Shown piece by piece: positions 1-11,672 of a DNA stretch of 64,000 bases. The translations under genes were made by a program, and so were the position numbers. Origin of the DNA: Trachythela sp. YZ-2020 (taxonomy: Eukaryota; Cnidaria; Anthozoa; Malacalcyonacea; Clavulariidae); contig JADLSH010000355.1 of the NCBI GenBank assembly GCA_016169945.1, positions 1,855,501-1,919,500 on the forward strand. The letters run 5' to 3'. Position 1 is the stretch's first letter. The number at the start of each line of letters is the position of its first letter. A model generated the notes under the pieces. That model was not told the origin of the DNA. It saw only the letters and a list, made by a program, of their open reading frames with translations, and did no database searches.

Positions 1-269
1 TAGCCTCATTTCACTTCCGCAGTGCTTGGCGCGCAGGTTGTGAGAAGTCTGGGAAGTGGCTGAAAGCGAGAAGGCCTCTAAGCTCAATTCGCAAATTTGC
101 CCTTCTATAGAAAGTAGAAACCATTTTTGCCCTTCTGTATGAGTAAGACATAAACATGCGGGCCAGAAACTAGGCTCATATATAATGTTCTCTAACTTCA
201 TCATTCCCTGTCTTGGCATATGGCTTTTGATATTAGAATATTACTTACCCCTTGATGTCAATAATAATG

Positions 270-304
270 TTAACCCATTAGCCTGCAATGCGCCCTACTT
301 TAGT

Positions 305-346
<42 letters not shown>

Positions 347-415
347 TAGGGAACTGCCAGTTAATGGGTTAACAAAACTATCTGCCAGTGTCTCTTGTTA
401 ACCCATTAGCGTAGT

Positions 416-457
<42 letters not shown>

Positions 458-553
458 TAGGGAACTGCCAGTTAATGGGTTAACAAAACTATCTACCAGT
501 GTCTCTTGTTAACCCATTAGCTTGCAATGCGCCCAGACGCGCCCTACTTTAGT

Positions 554-595
<42 letters not shown>

Positions 596-617
596 TAGGG
601 TACCGCCAGTTAAAGGG
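270..617. repeat. Three tandem copies of a ~100-bp hairpin MITE (TTAACCCATTA family)
   Basis: Copies lie at 270-372, 398-483 and 509-617. Each begins TTAACCCATTA and ends with the complement TAATGGGTTAA; the third has a degraded end. The interior contains the block CTGTCTAACGCCAGACGA. A 25-bp spacer containing CCAGTGTCTCTTG separates copies, so MITE plus spacer has been duplicated as a unit. The same family recurs at 17.7 kb (split), 35.0 kb, 39.9-40.2 kb and 59.3 kb. The first 269 bases of the window show no gene or repeat I can name. Confidence 0.8.
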
Positions 618-641
618 CTATTTGAATTTCATTTCTCGTAG

Positions 642-3600
642 CAAAACGTGTAAATAAACCGCCAAGAGCCGACATTTCTCCTAAAGAACAATCGATCACT
701 CTCCCGACCAATGAAGTGGTTTTGGACGGATCAAGTAAGTAATGAGAATCATTGATATAGTTTTATGAAGTTTGTCAGATTATTATGAAGTGGTTTTGGA
801 CGGATCAAGTAAGTAATGAGAATCATTGATATAGTTTTATGAAGTTTGTCATATTATTTAATTACTAATCTAATCTAATCTACTAATCTAATCTAATCTT
901 AATGCAATTGTTTCTGCAGAGAGTTCAGATGATGATAAGATAGTGGAATACAAATGGCAAGAATTGAAAGGTCCTTTGACAGAAAAGAACAAGATCATTA
1001 AATCGGGCGTTGATTCACCCGTACTACAACTCAAGTCTCTCTTGCCTGGTGTCTATACGTATAAGTAAGTGTAAAATTATTAAAATATTGCGTTCAATAA
1101 GTTAAACCTAAATTAAACCCTTACGGAAATTTCACATAACATTTCATATAAGTGAAAATTCACACGAGAAATCCAAATTGGGACACTTCATATGTGAAAT
1201 TTCCTTATGTAAAATCGATTTCAAATGTGAAATTTCCATATGTAACATCAATTTCACATGTCAATTTTTCATATTTCGCAAGGTTACAATCTCCATTTTT
1301 CTATGTTGCTGTATGATTCTATAGGTTAACTGTTAAAGATGCGGACGACGAGACTGACTCCACTACGGCAACAGTTACTGTTAATGCAGGTGAGGTTATT
1401 TTATTCTTGATGCATTTAGAATCAAGTTTTCCCCTGTGGGACTCATGGATTTTCCTAATCGTTAACAGCTTGTGGAAGCAAGAAACAAATTCTAAATAAC
1501 ACTTATTTCCGTGTTTGCTTTGTATAGAGAAAGACTATCCTCCTGTTGCAAGAGCTGGCAATGATGTTGTCATCACACTTCCTGAAAATTTTGTTACTTT
1601 GTATGGGAATGGAAGTACTGATGACCATGTAAGTCGTTTGTGTTGTGTTGTGCTGTGCTGTGTTGTGTTGTGTTGTGTTGTGTTGTGTTGTGTGATATGG
1701 TATAGTATCATATGGTGTTTTATGATAGACAGTATGATAAGCATTCTCCAATACATATCTTATGCTTTCTATGTTCTTTCTTAATATAGGATATTAAGAC
1801 TTATGAATGGAGCAAAAGTCCTTTAAGCCCTGCTTGTGATCTTCAGGTATTAAAAAGTTTCATTTCAACATTTGAAATAGCATAATTTATGCATTTTAAG
1901 ATATAGATAGTCAATCCCTGCGTATCCTTAATTTCTAAACGTGTTATTTTCACAGGGTAGTACCGGGCCGATACTTCATGTATCCAACATGATAGTGGGT
2001 GACTATTCCTTCACGCTCAAAGTGACAGACTCTGGGGGACAAAGTTCCGAGTCTAAAGTGACGGTGGTAGTACGACCGGAGAAAAACTCCCCTCCGGTAG
2101 CAAAAGCCGGAGACGATAAAGACTTGGTATTTCCTGATGACAGTACTACATTGAATGCTAAGGAGAGTAGTGATGACCAGGGAATAAGCAGCTATAAGTG
2201 GGAGAAAATAAGGTGTGTTCTCTATAACTAACTGGAGTGATATAACTACAAGTGTTGGGTTCTCTTTAATGGAGAAACTATTACACAATAGCGTGTCCTA
2301 ACCATTGAACTATGGTCCTAACTGAACGTAACTAACTTTTTTTATGCTAGATAGCTCTATCAGTTCTAAACTGTTCTTTCTAGAGGTCCAGCAAGAGTCA
2401 TTCCTTATTGATCCAGTGTTACTACAGGAGGAAACCTAAACTAAACTAACTTTATTTATACTGGATAGCTCTATCAGTTCTAAACTGTTCTTTCTAGAGA
2501 TCCAGCAAGAGTCATTCCTTATTGATCCAGTGTTACTACAGGAGGAAACCTAAACTAAACTAACTTTATTTATACTGGATAGCTCTATCAGTTCTAAACT
2601 GTTCTTCCTAGAGGTCCAGCAAGAGTCATCCCTTATTGATCCAGTGTTACTACAGGAGGAAACCTAAACTAACTTTATTTATACTGGATAGCTCTATCAG
2701 TTCTAAACTGTTCTTCCTAGAGGTCCAGTAAGAGTCATCTCTTATTGATCCAGTGTTACTACAGGAGGAAACCTAAACTAAACTAACTTTATTTATACTG
2801 GATAGCTCTATCAGTTCTAAACTGTTCTTCCTAGAGGTCCAGTAAGAGTCATCTCTTATTGATCCAGTGTTACTACAGGAGGAAACCTAAACTAAACTAA
2901 ACTAACTTTATTTATACTGGATAGCTCTATCAGTTCGAAACTGTTCTTTCTAGAGGTCCAGTAAGGATCATTCCCTATTGAACCGGTCTTACTACTGGAG
3001 AAAACCTTAACTTGTTCTCATTACAGAGGTCCAGTCATATTTGTCAAGTGTTACTATACTAGTGAGCCCAGTTGTACATTATTTAATTTCCCATTTCCCC
3101 ATTTTAGCGGCCCTTCTTCAGTTGTGATGTCAGGAGCAGACAAGATGGTTCTGAACTTGTCTCACTTAAAGGAGGGACACTACGAGTTCAAGTTGACTGT
3201 GACGGATAACAAGGGTCTCACAGGGACAGACAGGGTTTCAGTTACTGTCAAGAGAGGTAGGTACATCAGTTATCCATTATAATCATGTAACTTGCTAAAT
3301 TCCTAAACATTATACATTTATTCCTCTAGATGGTAACAAACCTCCGCAAGCTGACGCTGGCCCAGATGTTTTCGTAAAACTTCCAAATCGTGCCGCTGCC
3401 CTGGATGGCTCAAGTTCCAGTGACGACTATGGCATTGTTAAATATACCTGGACTCGAGACCTCAAAAGCCCGGCTGCTGGGGTAGGTCGCATTGTTAAAA
3501 ATGAAATCGATTCTAGACTAACTTTATTTATAAAGTTAGGGTCATCTCTTATTGATCCAGTGTTACTACAGGAGGAAACCTAAACTAAACTAACTTTATT

Positions 3601-6600
3601 TATACTGGATAGCTCTATCAGTTCTAAACTGTTCTCCCTAGAGGTCCAGTAAGAATCATCCCTTATTGATCCTGTGTTACTACAGGAGGAAACCTAAACT
3701 AACTTTGTTTATACTGGATAGCTCTATCAGTTCTAAACTGTTCTTCCTAGCGACCCAGTAAGGGTCATCTCTTATTGATCCAGTGTTACTACAGGAAACC
3801 TAAACTAAGCTAACTTTATTTATACTGGATAGCTCTATCAGTTCTAAACTGTTCTCTCTAGAGATCCAGTAAGGTTCATCTCTTATTGATCCAGTGTTTA
3901 CTACAGGAGGAAACCTAAACTAAACTAACTTTATTTATACTGGATAGCTCTATCAGTTCTAAACTGTTCTTCCTAGCGACCCAGTAAGGATCATCTCTTA
4001 TTGATCCAGTGTTACTAGAGGAAACCTAAACTGAACTAACTTTATTTATACTGGATAGCTCTATCAGTTCTAAACTGTTCTCCCTAGAGGTCCAGTAAGA
4101 GTCATCTCTTATTGATCCAGTGTTACTAGAGGAAACCTAAACTAAACTAACTTTATTTATACTGGATAGCTCAATCAGTTCTAAACTGTTCTCCCTAGAG
4201 GTCCAGTAAGGATCATCCTTATTGATCTAGTGTTACTACAGGAGGAAACCTAAACTAACTTTATTTATACTGGATAGCTCAATCAGTTCTAAACTGTTCT
4301 CCCTAGAGGTCCAGTAAGGATCATCCTTATTGATCTAGTGTTACTACAGGAGGAAACCTAAACTAACTTTATTTATACTGGATAGCTCTATCAGTTCTAA
4401 ACTGTTCTCTCTAGAGGTCCAGTAAGAGTCATCCCTTATTGATCCAGTGTTACTACAGGAGGAAACCTAAACTAAACTAACTTTATTTATACTGGATAGC
4501 TCTATCAGTTCTAAACTGTTCTCCCTAGAAGTCCAGTAAGAACCATCTCTTATTGATCCTGTGTTACTACAGGAGGAAACCTAAACTAAACTAACTTTAT
4601 TTATACTGGATAGCTCTATCAGTTCTAAACTGTTCTCTCTAGAGGGACAGCAAGAGTCCTACCTTATTGATCCAGTGTTACTACAGGAGAAAACCTAAAC
4701 TAAACTAACTTTATTTATACTGGATAGCTCTATCAGTTCTAAACTGTTCTCTAGGATGTCATCATGGCAGCAACCATCAGCCCATATTGAGACTTTCAAA
4801 TCTTGTCAGTTCTCCCTAGAGTTCCAGTAAGGATCATCTCTTATTGATCCAGTGTTACTACAGGAGGAAATCTAAACTAAACTAACTTTGTTTATACTGG
4901 TTACTAGCTCTATCAGTTCTAAAATGTTCTCTAGGTCATCGCTGGTTCGTTGTAGCAACAGAACTGAAAATTCAACTCTTTTACTCTCCAATTTCTTTAG
5001 GATGTCATCAATGGCAGCAACCATCAGCCCATCTTGAGACTTTCAAATCTTGTCAAAGGTGTTTATATATTCCGCTTGACCGTGAAAGACGCCAAAGGAC
5101 TGGAATCCTATGATGATGCCAAAATTTTCGTAAAAGAAGGTTTGTGTTTAAACCAATGCTTTTCAATTACTTACGCCCGTTTTATTGGTGAATATAACAC
5201 TATATGCAGGATTTTAGAGGAAGTTTTGCCATAATTTATATTTCACTATATGCATTGACTTTTTCTGCAAAGTGTGCATCCCCGTTTAAAAAATCGTACT
5301 AGTAATTCTACATTTTACTAAAGGCCATGTTACACGGGGTAATTTTTGCTGCAATTTGAAACGCAATTTCTGCACAGAGCCATGTTATGTAGAATTGTGC
5401 GCACAGAAAAACAGCTGTGAACATGGACCGCGTTTCACTTCGTCGATATTATCATTCTCATTCATTTCTTTGTTGCCTTCTGGACATGTTTAGCAAGAAA
5501 AATATCGGCAAAGTAAAACGAGATTCATGCTCACAATTTCTCAGCGAATGTATTTTTTACCTAACATCGCTCTGTGTCCGAAATTGCGTTGAAAGTTGCA
5601 GCAAAATTTGCCTCGTGTGACATCGCCTTAAGTTTCATCTAATATTTGTATTTCTATGTTCTGAAATGCAGATGAGAACAGTCCAAGTTTGGTTGAATTG
5701 TATCTTGATGTAGATGTAACCTTTTTCACTGAAGAAAATAAGGTAACTTCCACGTCATATTTTCTCGTAATAGACACAATTATTCATTCTTGTTTGTATC
5801 GAATTCACAACTTTGGATAACTCGCATTCCTAGTTATCATTGTTCCAGTTTACAGAAGCGCAGAGTGCAACAAAGCTATCTAAGCATTAGATAACTCACA
5901 TGCCTACATAAATACAGATAAATATAGACCATTTGCAGAATTACTGGTCAGGAGCATACCATTATACACGCATAGCGTCGAATTTATTATTTTGAAAACA
6001 GACAAAAACTTCAAACAGTAAGTGGAAGTAAGTGGGGGTGTGCTAATCATCCTTACTTGCAGCTGGGAGCTGAGCTGAATTACGAAAGACGCAGCTCGAT
6101 TTGATCGAGTCGAAGGCTTATTAAAGGCGCCTCTGTCTGCCACCGTATGACTCATGTCTGATCAGGAATCACAGCTACGATCGAAGGGTTAGTTTGGGGC
6201 TTATCCAAACCCACCCTGTCAACATTCCCTGTGGGAGGAAACCGGAGTACCCGGAGAAAACCCACGACTTTCGGTAGAGCGTTGACTGACTCTTTTCACA
6301 TGCATAAGTGTCGTGATTCCCCAGCGAGAATCGAACCCACGATCTCAGAGGTGAAAGGCGCTTGCTCTGACGACTGCGCCACCGAAGCCCCTAAGACTGA
6401 ATAAAATTCAAAAGAAATCAAAGAATGAAGTCGGGGCTATGCGTGTGTAATGCTACGCTCCAGTAATTCTGAAATTTATTTCCGAAGAATGATTCTTGTT
6501 GCGAAACAATGTTTCCTCTTTGGCCAACTATTCTGCCATTTACCACTGATGGAATTATTTTCAATTTCCCGCAGAGACAACTCGTGCGAAAGCTTGCCGT

Positions 6601-9600
6601 ATCTTTGAATGTGATGGACTCGGATATTGTCATTGAACATATTCAACCTTCGGGACGAGGAAACAGGTTTGATCATATTTATTGTATTTTGAATATTTTG
6701 TTCTTTAAAGTTTGGTTCAATGTTGTCCAATGATGGAAAGTATTGTCTCTTAAAGGTGTTTTTTTTGGCAGTTATAAAGGATTGGGGAGTTAAAGGGTTG
6801 GGAGTTAGTTTAGTTCATTATGCTTAGATAATACTTTATATTTACACAATTCATATTCATATATCATTTCGCATATTTGGAATGAGCTGCCAAATGTCAT
6901 TAAAAACTCCGATTTGTTATCTGAGTTTCGAACTTTAATATCCAAGATTGATTTTACTGACAAACTTAATCTTGGCTGTAGATGTGCGAGATGTACTTAA
7001 TTTTTAATTCTAATACTAGTATTAGGTTTTAGTATATCAATTGTAAATAACTCTCTTTAATATCTTGTCTTAATATCTGTATATTTTAACTTAGAGTAAA
7101 TAGTCGAGCATTTGTAACATGAGCCTATGGCTCGGGAAATTGAGCAATCATTCCCTATGCATTTGACTTTAAATATATACTATACTACTTTACTATACCA
7201 CTCTAAGGTGGACGGAAAGCCTTAACAGGTTTTGCAACCCAATTGATAAATGTTCCGAGCGTTAGTTAGCGGTTAGTGCTTAAGAGTGCTCTCGACTTAA
7301 TTGCTGTATAGCCGGCTTAACTCAGAGGTAAGGGGCATCTGCCACCCGTGCTTCCCACGCGCACCCTATATAACTTCCCAATCCATCTAACATCCTTTAT
7401 ATAACTCCCCAATAAAAAAACTCTTTGAGAGACAGACTTGGGGCAAGTCTATATATATGTATATTCACTGCAGCAGAAAGCCACCTTAAGCTTTGTGGAA
7501 AAGATTGCGATGTCTTGCCGCAAGGCATTTTCAATTTCTTAGAAAATTCTGATAGCAATTTGTTCTGGTGCCATGCAGTGTTTTGATTTCTATTCGTGAT
7601 GAGTCATGCCGAAACTGATGCTATCTGCTTGAAATGTATCAAACTTTGATTGTCGTGACATATTTTTGATGAATAAAAACCGAAAGACAACCACAAAATC
7701 TGAGATAAAAGATCAGAGAATTACTGAGAGATCTTGCAAAACACTTTGAATAACAACAAAGGCGTAGATACTGTGCATTGTTGTACCGAATTGATATGCT
7801 GCTTTGAAAAGTCTGATATGTTGTGAAGTTTGAAGAAAAAGGCAGATTAATGATATAGGGGAATTAAGTGGTATAACCAAAGTTTGAATACTAAACTCTA
7901 AAGGTATTTATGCTTGTGTCGGAGACACGAAATATTGAAAGTTTTGGCCAGTAACATCTGTTATAACATGATATTTTCATAGTAAAAATGTAAAAATATT
8001 CCGTATTCCTTGCGGTGTTTTTCAGTAGTCCACATAACATCTTGAAAATATTCCTTATATTCCGTTAAGCAGTGAACAAAAAATTCCATATTCCCAAACA
8101 AAAAGTAAATGAATTCCTCACATCCCCCAAGGCTTCTTGCATGTGTTTGAACCATATTCTTCGAGGAAAGGCCCTTCGTCCTTATACTGAGTATAAACAC
8201 GGTGAATGCTATATGTAACGGTTATTTCTTTTGTAGTTTGGTTGTGTTATTCTACGTTCGAGACAGTCTTATAAAGCAGTCAAGAAATGGCAAGGAAATC
8301 GCGTATTTGTTAAAACAGAAAGTCAGCGATAACTTCTTTGAATTCAGAATGCAAGAAGTCGAACCTTACGGTGAGTGCTGTTCACTTAAAGGCAAATTAA
8401 TAGGACTTTGTAACAAAAGCTGATTTCAATGCATGTTAATTGAAAATGTTCACACATACAGTGAGTAACCAAACATGACATTGAGGCAACATGCGTAAAC
8501 ATCTCTAATTAACATGCATTGAAATCAGTGTTTGTTGCATGTTCGTGTAGTAACTTCACCTTAAGGCCATGTTAAGCCGGTTACAGACGAGCAAGTTGAC
8601 TATGACAAGTTTTCATATGGCAGGTTTTATTTGCCAATTGCACGTGTGTACGTACAACAAATTTTCTATGACAATTTTTTGGTTTTCTGACCGCCATGAT
8701 AGCTAATACAACAGTAGATTGCTGGCCAACCGTATATAAGTGTTCAAAATACTTAAGTTTTCCAACTTGCTTGTCTATAACCGGCTTTATACACAAGAAA
8801 TTTACCTACAAATTTCGGACACAAAGCAGTGTTATACAGTATGTTGTAAAACAACATAATCTTTGTTTAGTTTGTAGAAACAATTGTTCAGGGCATGGAT
8901 TTTGCGACCAACATACGAAGCAATGTATATGTGAAAGTTTCTGGATGCAAGATCCATTCAAAGCGAGATTTGGCCTTCGAGAAAGCAACTGCGGTAAGCC
9001 GACACATTCAAGCTTTTAGACCGCCTGTCATTGTGTGGTTTTGACAGCTGGTTTATGCAGCTCGCAGCTGGGGTTTTTTCAGTGATAAAAGCGTGCATTT
9101 ACACTTATAGCCATTTTATTGCGCCAACTTCGCAAAGACAAATGAGGCTTCGGTGGCGCAGTCGTCAGAGCAAGCGCCTTTCACCTCTGAGATCGTGGGT
9201 TCGATTCTCGCTGGGGACTCATGACACTTATGTGAAAAGAGTCAGTCGACGCTCTACCGAAGGTCGTGGGTTTTCTCCGGGTTCTTCGGTTTCCTCCCAC
9301 AGGGAATGTTGATAGCATGGGTTTGGATAAGCCCCAAACTAACCCTTCCATCGTAACTGTGCTCCCTGCATGGTCAGACATGCCTCATACGGTGGCAATA
9401 TGCCAGCCAGGGGCGCCTCGGGATGTGTTACAAATTGGTAACAAATTGTTCTGGGGTCGGTTGTATATAAAAGTCTTAACTACGTTTTAACTACTCGTTG
9501 TGTAGTTAAATGGTAGTTAACTCTAAATTTCGCGATTCTGATTGGTTTAATTTCGCACTATAACTATAGTTAACTTTAACTACTTTTTTATACAACCGGT

Positions 9601-11248
9601 CCCAGATCTTACAGCAAGCTTGATAAGTTTTAATAAGCCGATCAAGCTGAGCTTCGTCCTTCGTAATTCAGCTCAACCCTCAGCTGCAAGTAAGGATGAT
9701 TAGCACATCCCCACCTACTTACTGACCAACTAGCAAAGACGAGATCAATTATTAACAATAAAGATCAAATACACAACTCAAGTAACGAAACACATAGGCA
9801 GCATTCATAAGAATTTTTGTCCATATATGGGTGAAAATTTTGCCTATATGGGTGAAATTATTGTCCATATGTCCATGCAGCATGGTTTTAAACTTGAAGA
9901 ATGATTTCTGTCAACCCATGCGTTGTCGGTTCCATTGCGGGACATGTGATACACAACTCGGCATATGCTTAGTTCAGGTGTTCTTTGTTTTTTAGACTGG
10001 AGTATCCTCTATGTTACAGTGATTATTTTCGCTGTCATCGTCGCAATTGTCGGAATAACATGGGGCGTTTGTTTCTGTATGGGAAGGTATGTTTCTTCGT
10101 GTTTTTGCTTTCATTGACAAAGCATCGATCCACTCAGAGCTTTGCATGCTTTTGTTGTGTTTGGGAGTAGTTTAAGGCAAGATTGGGGTTTGGAATTTTG
10201 TTTCGAACTATAGGAGGAGGGGACCACAGGACCTTATTACGAATCCTGTGGTCCTCCCTTTGCATCTGACTAAAAAAATTCAACTGCTCTAAACATGTTT
10301 TTATCACTTGAAAACACTGAAAATCATTGTTTTGATGAAAGAAAGAGGTTTTGGCCATTTTCCAAACGTTTGGGGATAGTTTGAAGCAAGATTGAAAAAA
10401 TATTGAAAACCAAATGTGGGACTACAGAGCCTAATTTCAAATCCTTTGGTCTCGCCTTTGCCACTGTCCAAGAATTTTCAACTTCTTTAAAACATGTTTT
10501 ATCACTTGAAAATCATTGTTTTGATGAAAGAAAGAGGTTTTGGCCATTTTCCAAACGTTTGGGGATGCAGTTGAGGCAAGATTGGGGCTTTTGAAATCAA
10601 TTTCACTCCTCTAAACAGAACAAGTTTTCTCTGAATATTGTGTTTTCCCCCTTTATTCTTTCATCTCTGACTATGCCTGCATTTTGTGTTTTCAGAACCA
10701 AAATTCGGCGAAAAAAGCACCAGTATTCTATCATTGGTGATGAAGACAGCGACGATGCAAAAAATGCAACAATGGAGTTGTTTCCAAGAGGTACTTGTCA
10801 CTTGTTTTTCCACAGTTGCAAAACGTTTTTCGTCTTTTAGGAGGATTTCGGACATGAAGGCTTTTGCCTGGGTAGGCTTGCCAGTTGGACACTAATACTA
10901 GCCTGACTAGTCTAGTACTTATTGCTTTGTAATCAGTTTTATTCATTTTCAACCTTCCCCAATGCCAGTAAACATTCCTCAACAAAGCCGTAGCCTTTTT
11001 CAACTCTGTATTTTTCTGTGGTACGGCTTAGGATTACAGATAAGGATTGGAGAATATAATAAATACTAGATACTAGCTATATTCTTTATGCTTTAGATAA
11101 ATTTCTCAACTCCAGCATAATGAGCGAGACGGACATGGATTCTGATGAGGAAACGTTATTTGAAAATCACAAACCTTACAAACCCAGCCGAACATCTCAA
11201 ATGAACGGCATCATTAATGGTGCGAAGAAAAAGAACCATCATACGTAA
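642..11248 (+). CDS. KIAA0319L: KIAA0319/KIAA0319L-family PKD-domain membrane protein, 5'-truncated by the window edge
   Basis: I assemble 16 phase-compatible exons: 642-734, 920-1064, 1325-1389, 1528-1628, 1790-1846, 1956-2212, 3108-3256, 3330-3481, 5001-5139, 5672-5742, 6575-6666, 8237-8370, 8871-8993, 9996-10086, 10696-10790 and 11097-11248 (TAA). They give about 638 residues. In order these encode four PKD domains with DGS/SSDD and KLTVKD/RLTVKD signatures (exons 1-3; 4-6; 6-7; 8-9), a linker with RQLVRKLAVSLNVMDSDI, a Cys-rich segment NCSGHGFCD...CICESFW, a single transmembrane helix (exon 14), a basic stop-transfer TKIRRKK and an acidic tail SETDMDSDEE ending in a basic stretch. The domain order and the linker, Cys-rich and tail motifs match vertebrate KIAA0319 and KIAA0319L, type I membrane proteins linked to neuronal migration and, for KIAA0319L, AAV entry. 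The N-terminal MANEC-type region and probably one PKD domain lie upstream of the window. I cannot decide between the two paralogues; the symbol is the family name. Confidence 0.9.
711..858 (+). repeat. 74-bp tandem duplication spanning an exon end and its splice donor
   Basis: Positions 711-784 are repeated almost exactly at 785-858. The unit contains the last 24 bases of the first KIAA0319-like exon, the strong donor GTAAGT, and 44 bases of intron. The second copy therefore presents a duplicate donor inside the intron. Short ATCTA-type repeats follow at 865-900. Confidence 0.9.
1119..1287. mobile_element. MITE with CCTTACGGAAATTTCACAT termini, in an intron
   Basis: The element starts CCTTACGGAAATTTCACAT and ends with the diverged complement ATATTTCGCAAGG. 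The interior is built from short TTTCACATGTGAAA-like palindromes. A related copy sits at 50502-50692 in an intron of the TNIP-like gene. Confidence 0.6.
1637..1694. repeat. TGTTG microsatellite in an intron
   Basis: A run of TGTTG/TGCTG pentamers follows the donor of the KIAA0319-like exon ending at 1628. It leaves several frames open but is intronic by splice signals and phase. Confidence 0.85.
2320..3050 (+). repeat. Intronic array of the ~110-bp dispersed minisatellite, about 6 units
   Basis: Each unit contains GGATAGCTCTATCAGTTCTA, then GTTCTTTCTAGAGGTCCAG, then TTGATCCAGTGTTACTACAG and GAGGAAACCTAAACTAAAC. Units are head to tail and differ by point changes and by loss or gain of CTAAA steps. 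The array occupies most of the intron between exons 1956-2212 and 3108-3256. The last unit is the most diverged. Confidence 0.9.
3510..4930 (+). repeat. Intronic array of the ~110-bp dispersed minisatellite, about 12 units
   Basis: Same unit and same orientation as the array at 2320-3050, filling the intron between exons 3330-3481 and 5001-5139. Towards its 3' end it is interrupted by a copy of exon sequence (4755-4808). Unit-to-unit differences cluster around the CTAGAGGTCCAG block. Confidence 0.9.
4755..4808 (+). pseudogene. Partial copy of a KIAA0319-like exon inside the minisatellite array
   Basis: These 54 bases copy the start of the true exon at 5001-5055, including the preceding CTAG/TTAG acceptor-like AG. 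One base is missing (CATCATGGC against CATCAATGGC), which breaks the frame, and another is substituted. The copy stops abruptly at CTTGTCA and rejoins minisatellite sequence. It is not expected to be spliced productively. Confidence 0.85.
5320..5630. mobile_element. ~310-bp MITE with TAAGGC(C/G)ATGT termini
   Basis: The left end AAGGCCATGTTACACGGGG and the complement of the right end (TTAAGGCGATGTCACACGAG) form long imperfect inverted repeats continuing into TTTTGCTGCAA. It lies in the KIAA0319-like intron after exon 5001-5139. A second, broken copy lies at 48730-49088. Confidence 0.75.
5926..6482. mobile_element. TIR element split by a SINE
   Basis: The left arm at 5926-5978 contains GCAGAATTACTGG and TTATACACGCATAG. 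The right arm at 6435-6482 contains the complementary CTATGCGTGTGTAATG and CCAGTAATTCTG. The SINE at 6015-6391 sits between them. A single related arm is at 44028-44068. Confidence 0.6.
6015..6391 (-). mobile_element. tRNA-derived SINE, minus-strand copy
   Basis: Read on the minus strand the head starts GGGGCTTCGGTGGCGCAG (A-box region), with a CTTTCAC anticodon-loop-like segment and a B box GGTTCGATTC. A conserved central block follows (GTGGGTTTTCTCCGGGTACT, TTTCCTCCCACAGG) and then a 3' part with GTAAGGATGATTAGCACA. Two more copies lie at 9141-9732 and 36485-36701. The split promoter identifies a Pol III SINE; I cannot name the superfamily. Confidence 0.85.
6840..7195 (+). mobile_element. 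3' end of a non-LTR retrotransposon (LINE), with 3' UTR
   Basis: The plus strand reads ...IWNELPNVIKNSDLLSEFRT... to a stop at the TAA after CRCARCT (about 6998). This resembles the WNxLPxxIK C-terminal tail of CR1/L2-like reverse transcriptases. A non-coding tail follows, ending in an ACT-rich simple repeat. It is a 5'-truncated copy in the KIAA0319-like intron between exons 6575-6666 and 8237-8370. The remainder of that intron (7195-8236) shows nothing else I can name. Confidence 0.6.
8573..8793. mobile_element. ~220-bp MITE with AAGCCGGTTA termini
   Basis: The left end AAGCCGGTTACAGACGAGC and the right end GCTTGTCTATAACCGGCTT are complementary with one mismatch, continuing into CAAGTTG/CAACTTG. 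It lies less than 100 bp upstream of the KIAA0319-like exon at 8871. Confidence 0.75.
9141..9732 (+). mobile_element. tRNA-derived SINE, plus-strand copy, interrupted by a MITE
   Basis: The head begins GAGGCTTCGGTGGCGCAGTC with B box GGTTCGATTC and the same central block as the copy at 6015-6391. The 3' part (CTGCAAGTAAGGATGATTAG) resumes after a 151-bp insertion at 9453-9603. GCAAAGAC flanks the element on both sides (9132-9139 and 9733-9740), a probable target-site duplication. Confidence 0.8.
9453..9603. mobile_element. 151-bp MITE inserted in a SINE
   Basis: Ends are GGGGTCGGTTGTATA and, on the complement, GGGACCGGTTGTATA, continuing into AAAAGT and TAACTAC blocks. It separates the two halves of the SINE at 9141-9732, so it arrived later. 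Confidence 0.75.
10195..10580. repeat. Two-copy direct repeat of an unknown dispersed element
   Basis: About 180 bp containing GGTTTTGGCCATTTTCCAAA, CGTTTGGGGAT and GAAAATCATTGTTTTGATGA occurs twice in a KIAA0319-like intron (about 10195-10380 and 10395-10580). Related sequence is at 26795-27010. No coding potential is evident. Confidence 0.7.
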
Positions 11249-11333
11249 TCAAGGTGACTAAAATATATTTTACATGACGTATTAACTGCAAGTAACACAG
11301 CTAACAACCAGTGAGTAGAATAACTGTTTTATT

Positions 11334-11535
11334 ATATACACAAGCTCTGGATATGAACAGAACATTTTGGCGTGCTTTTTTCAAGTAAAACTTGAATTTC
11401 CTCTTCATTTAATTGTCCAAATCTGCCAGCCATTTTTCTACTTTTCTCTACTAGCAGGATATGAGCTAATATCCTGCTAGTAGAGAACCAATCAGAATGC
11501 AGAATACCTCATATCCAGAGCCTGTGTATGTAATA
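11334..11535 (-). mobile_element. ~200-bp MITE carrying a short start-codon ORF (minus copy)
   Basis: The element is bounded by ATACACAAGCTCTGGATATG and its complement (CATATCCAGAGCCTGTGTAT). The interior holds a nested CTACTAGCAGGATAT palindrome. On the minus strand it contains the same ATG-initiated MAGRFGQLNEEE sequence as the copy at 11673-11870. Confidence 0.8.
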
Positions 11536-11672
11536 AGAGCTGATATACAGCGAGTAGCTCAGCCAATTAGATTGCAGAATAGGTCCTATATGGTGGATGA
11601 CTATATTATAATTACCTATATATGAACATATATATTTACCTATGTAGTCTTGAAGTAATTTTGTTTTATTAT

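Noticed and set aside
270..617. CRISPR-like array (three regularly spaced palindromic repeats)
   Set aside because: The spacers are identical to each other, the repeats are ~100 bp hairpins found singly elsewhere, and the genome is eukaryotic.
9145..9225. A functional tRNA gene
   Set aside because: Good A and B boxes but poor acceptor pairing, and it continues into a SINE body shared with two other copies.
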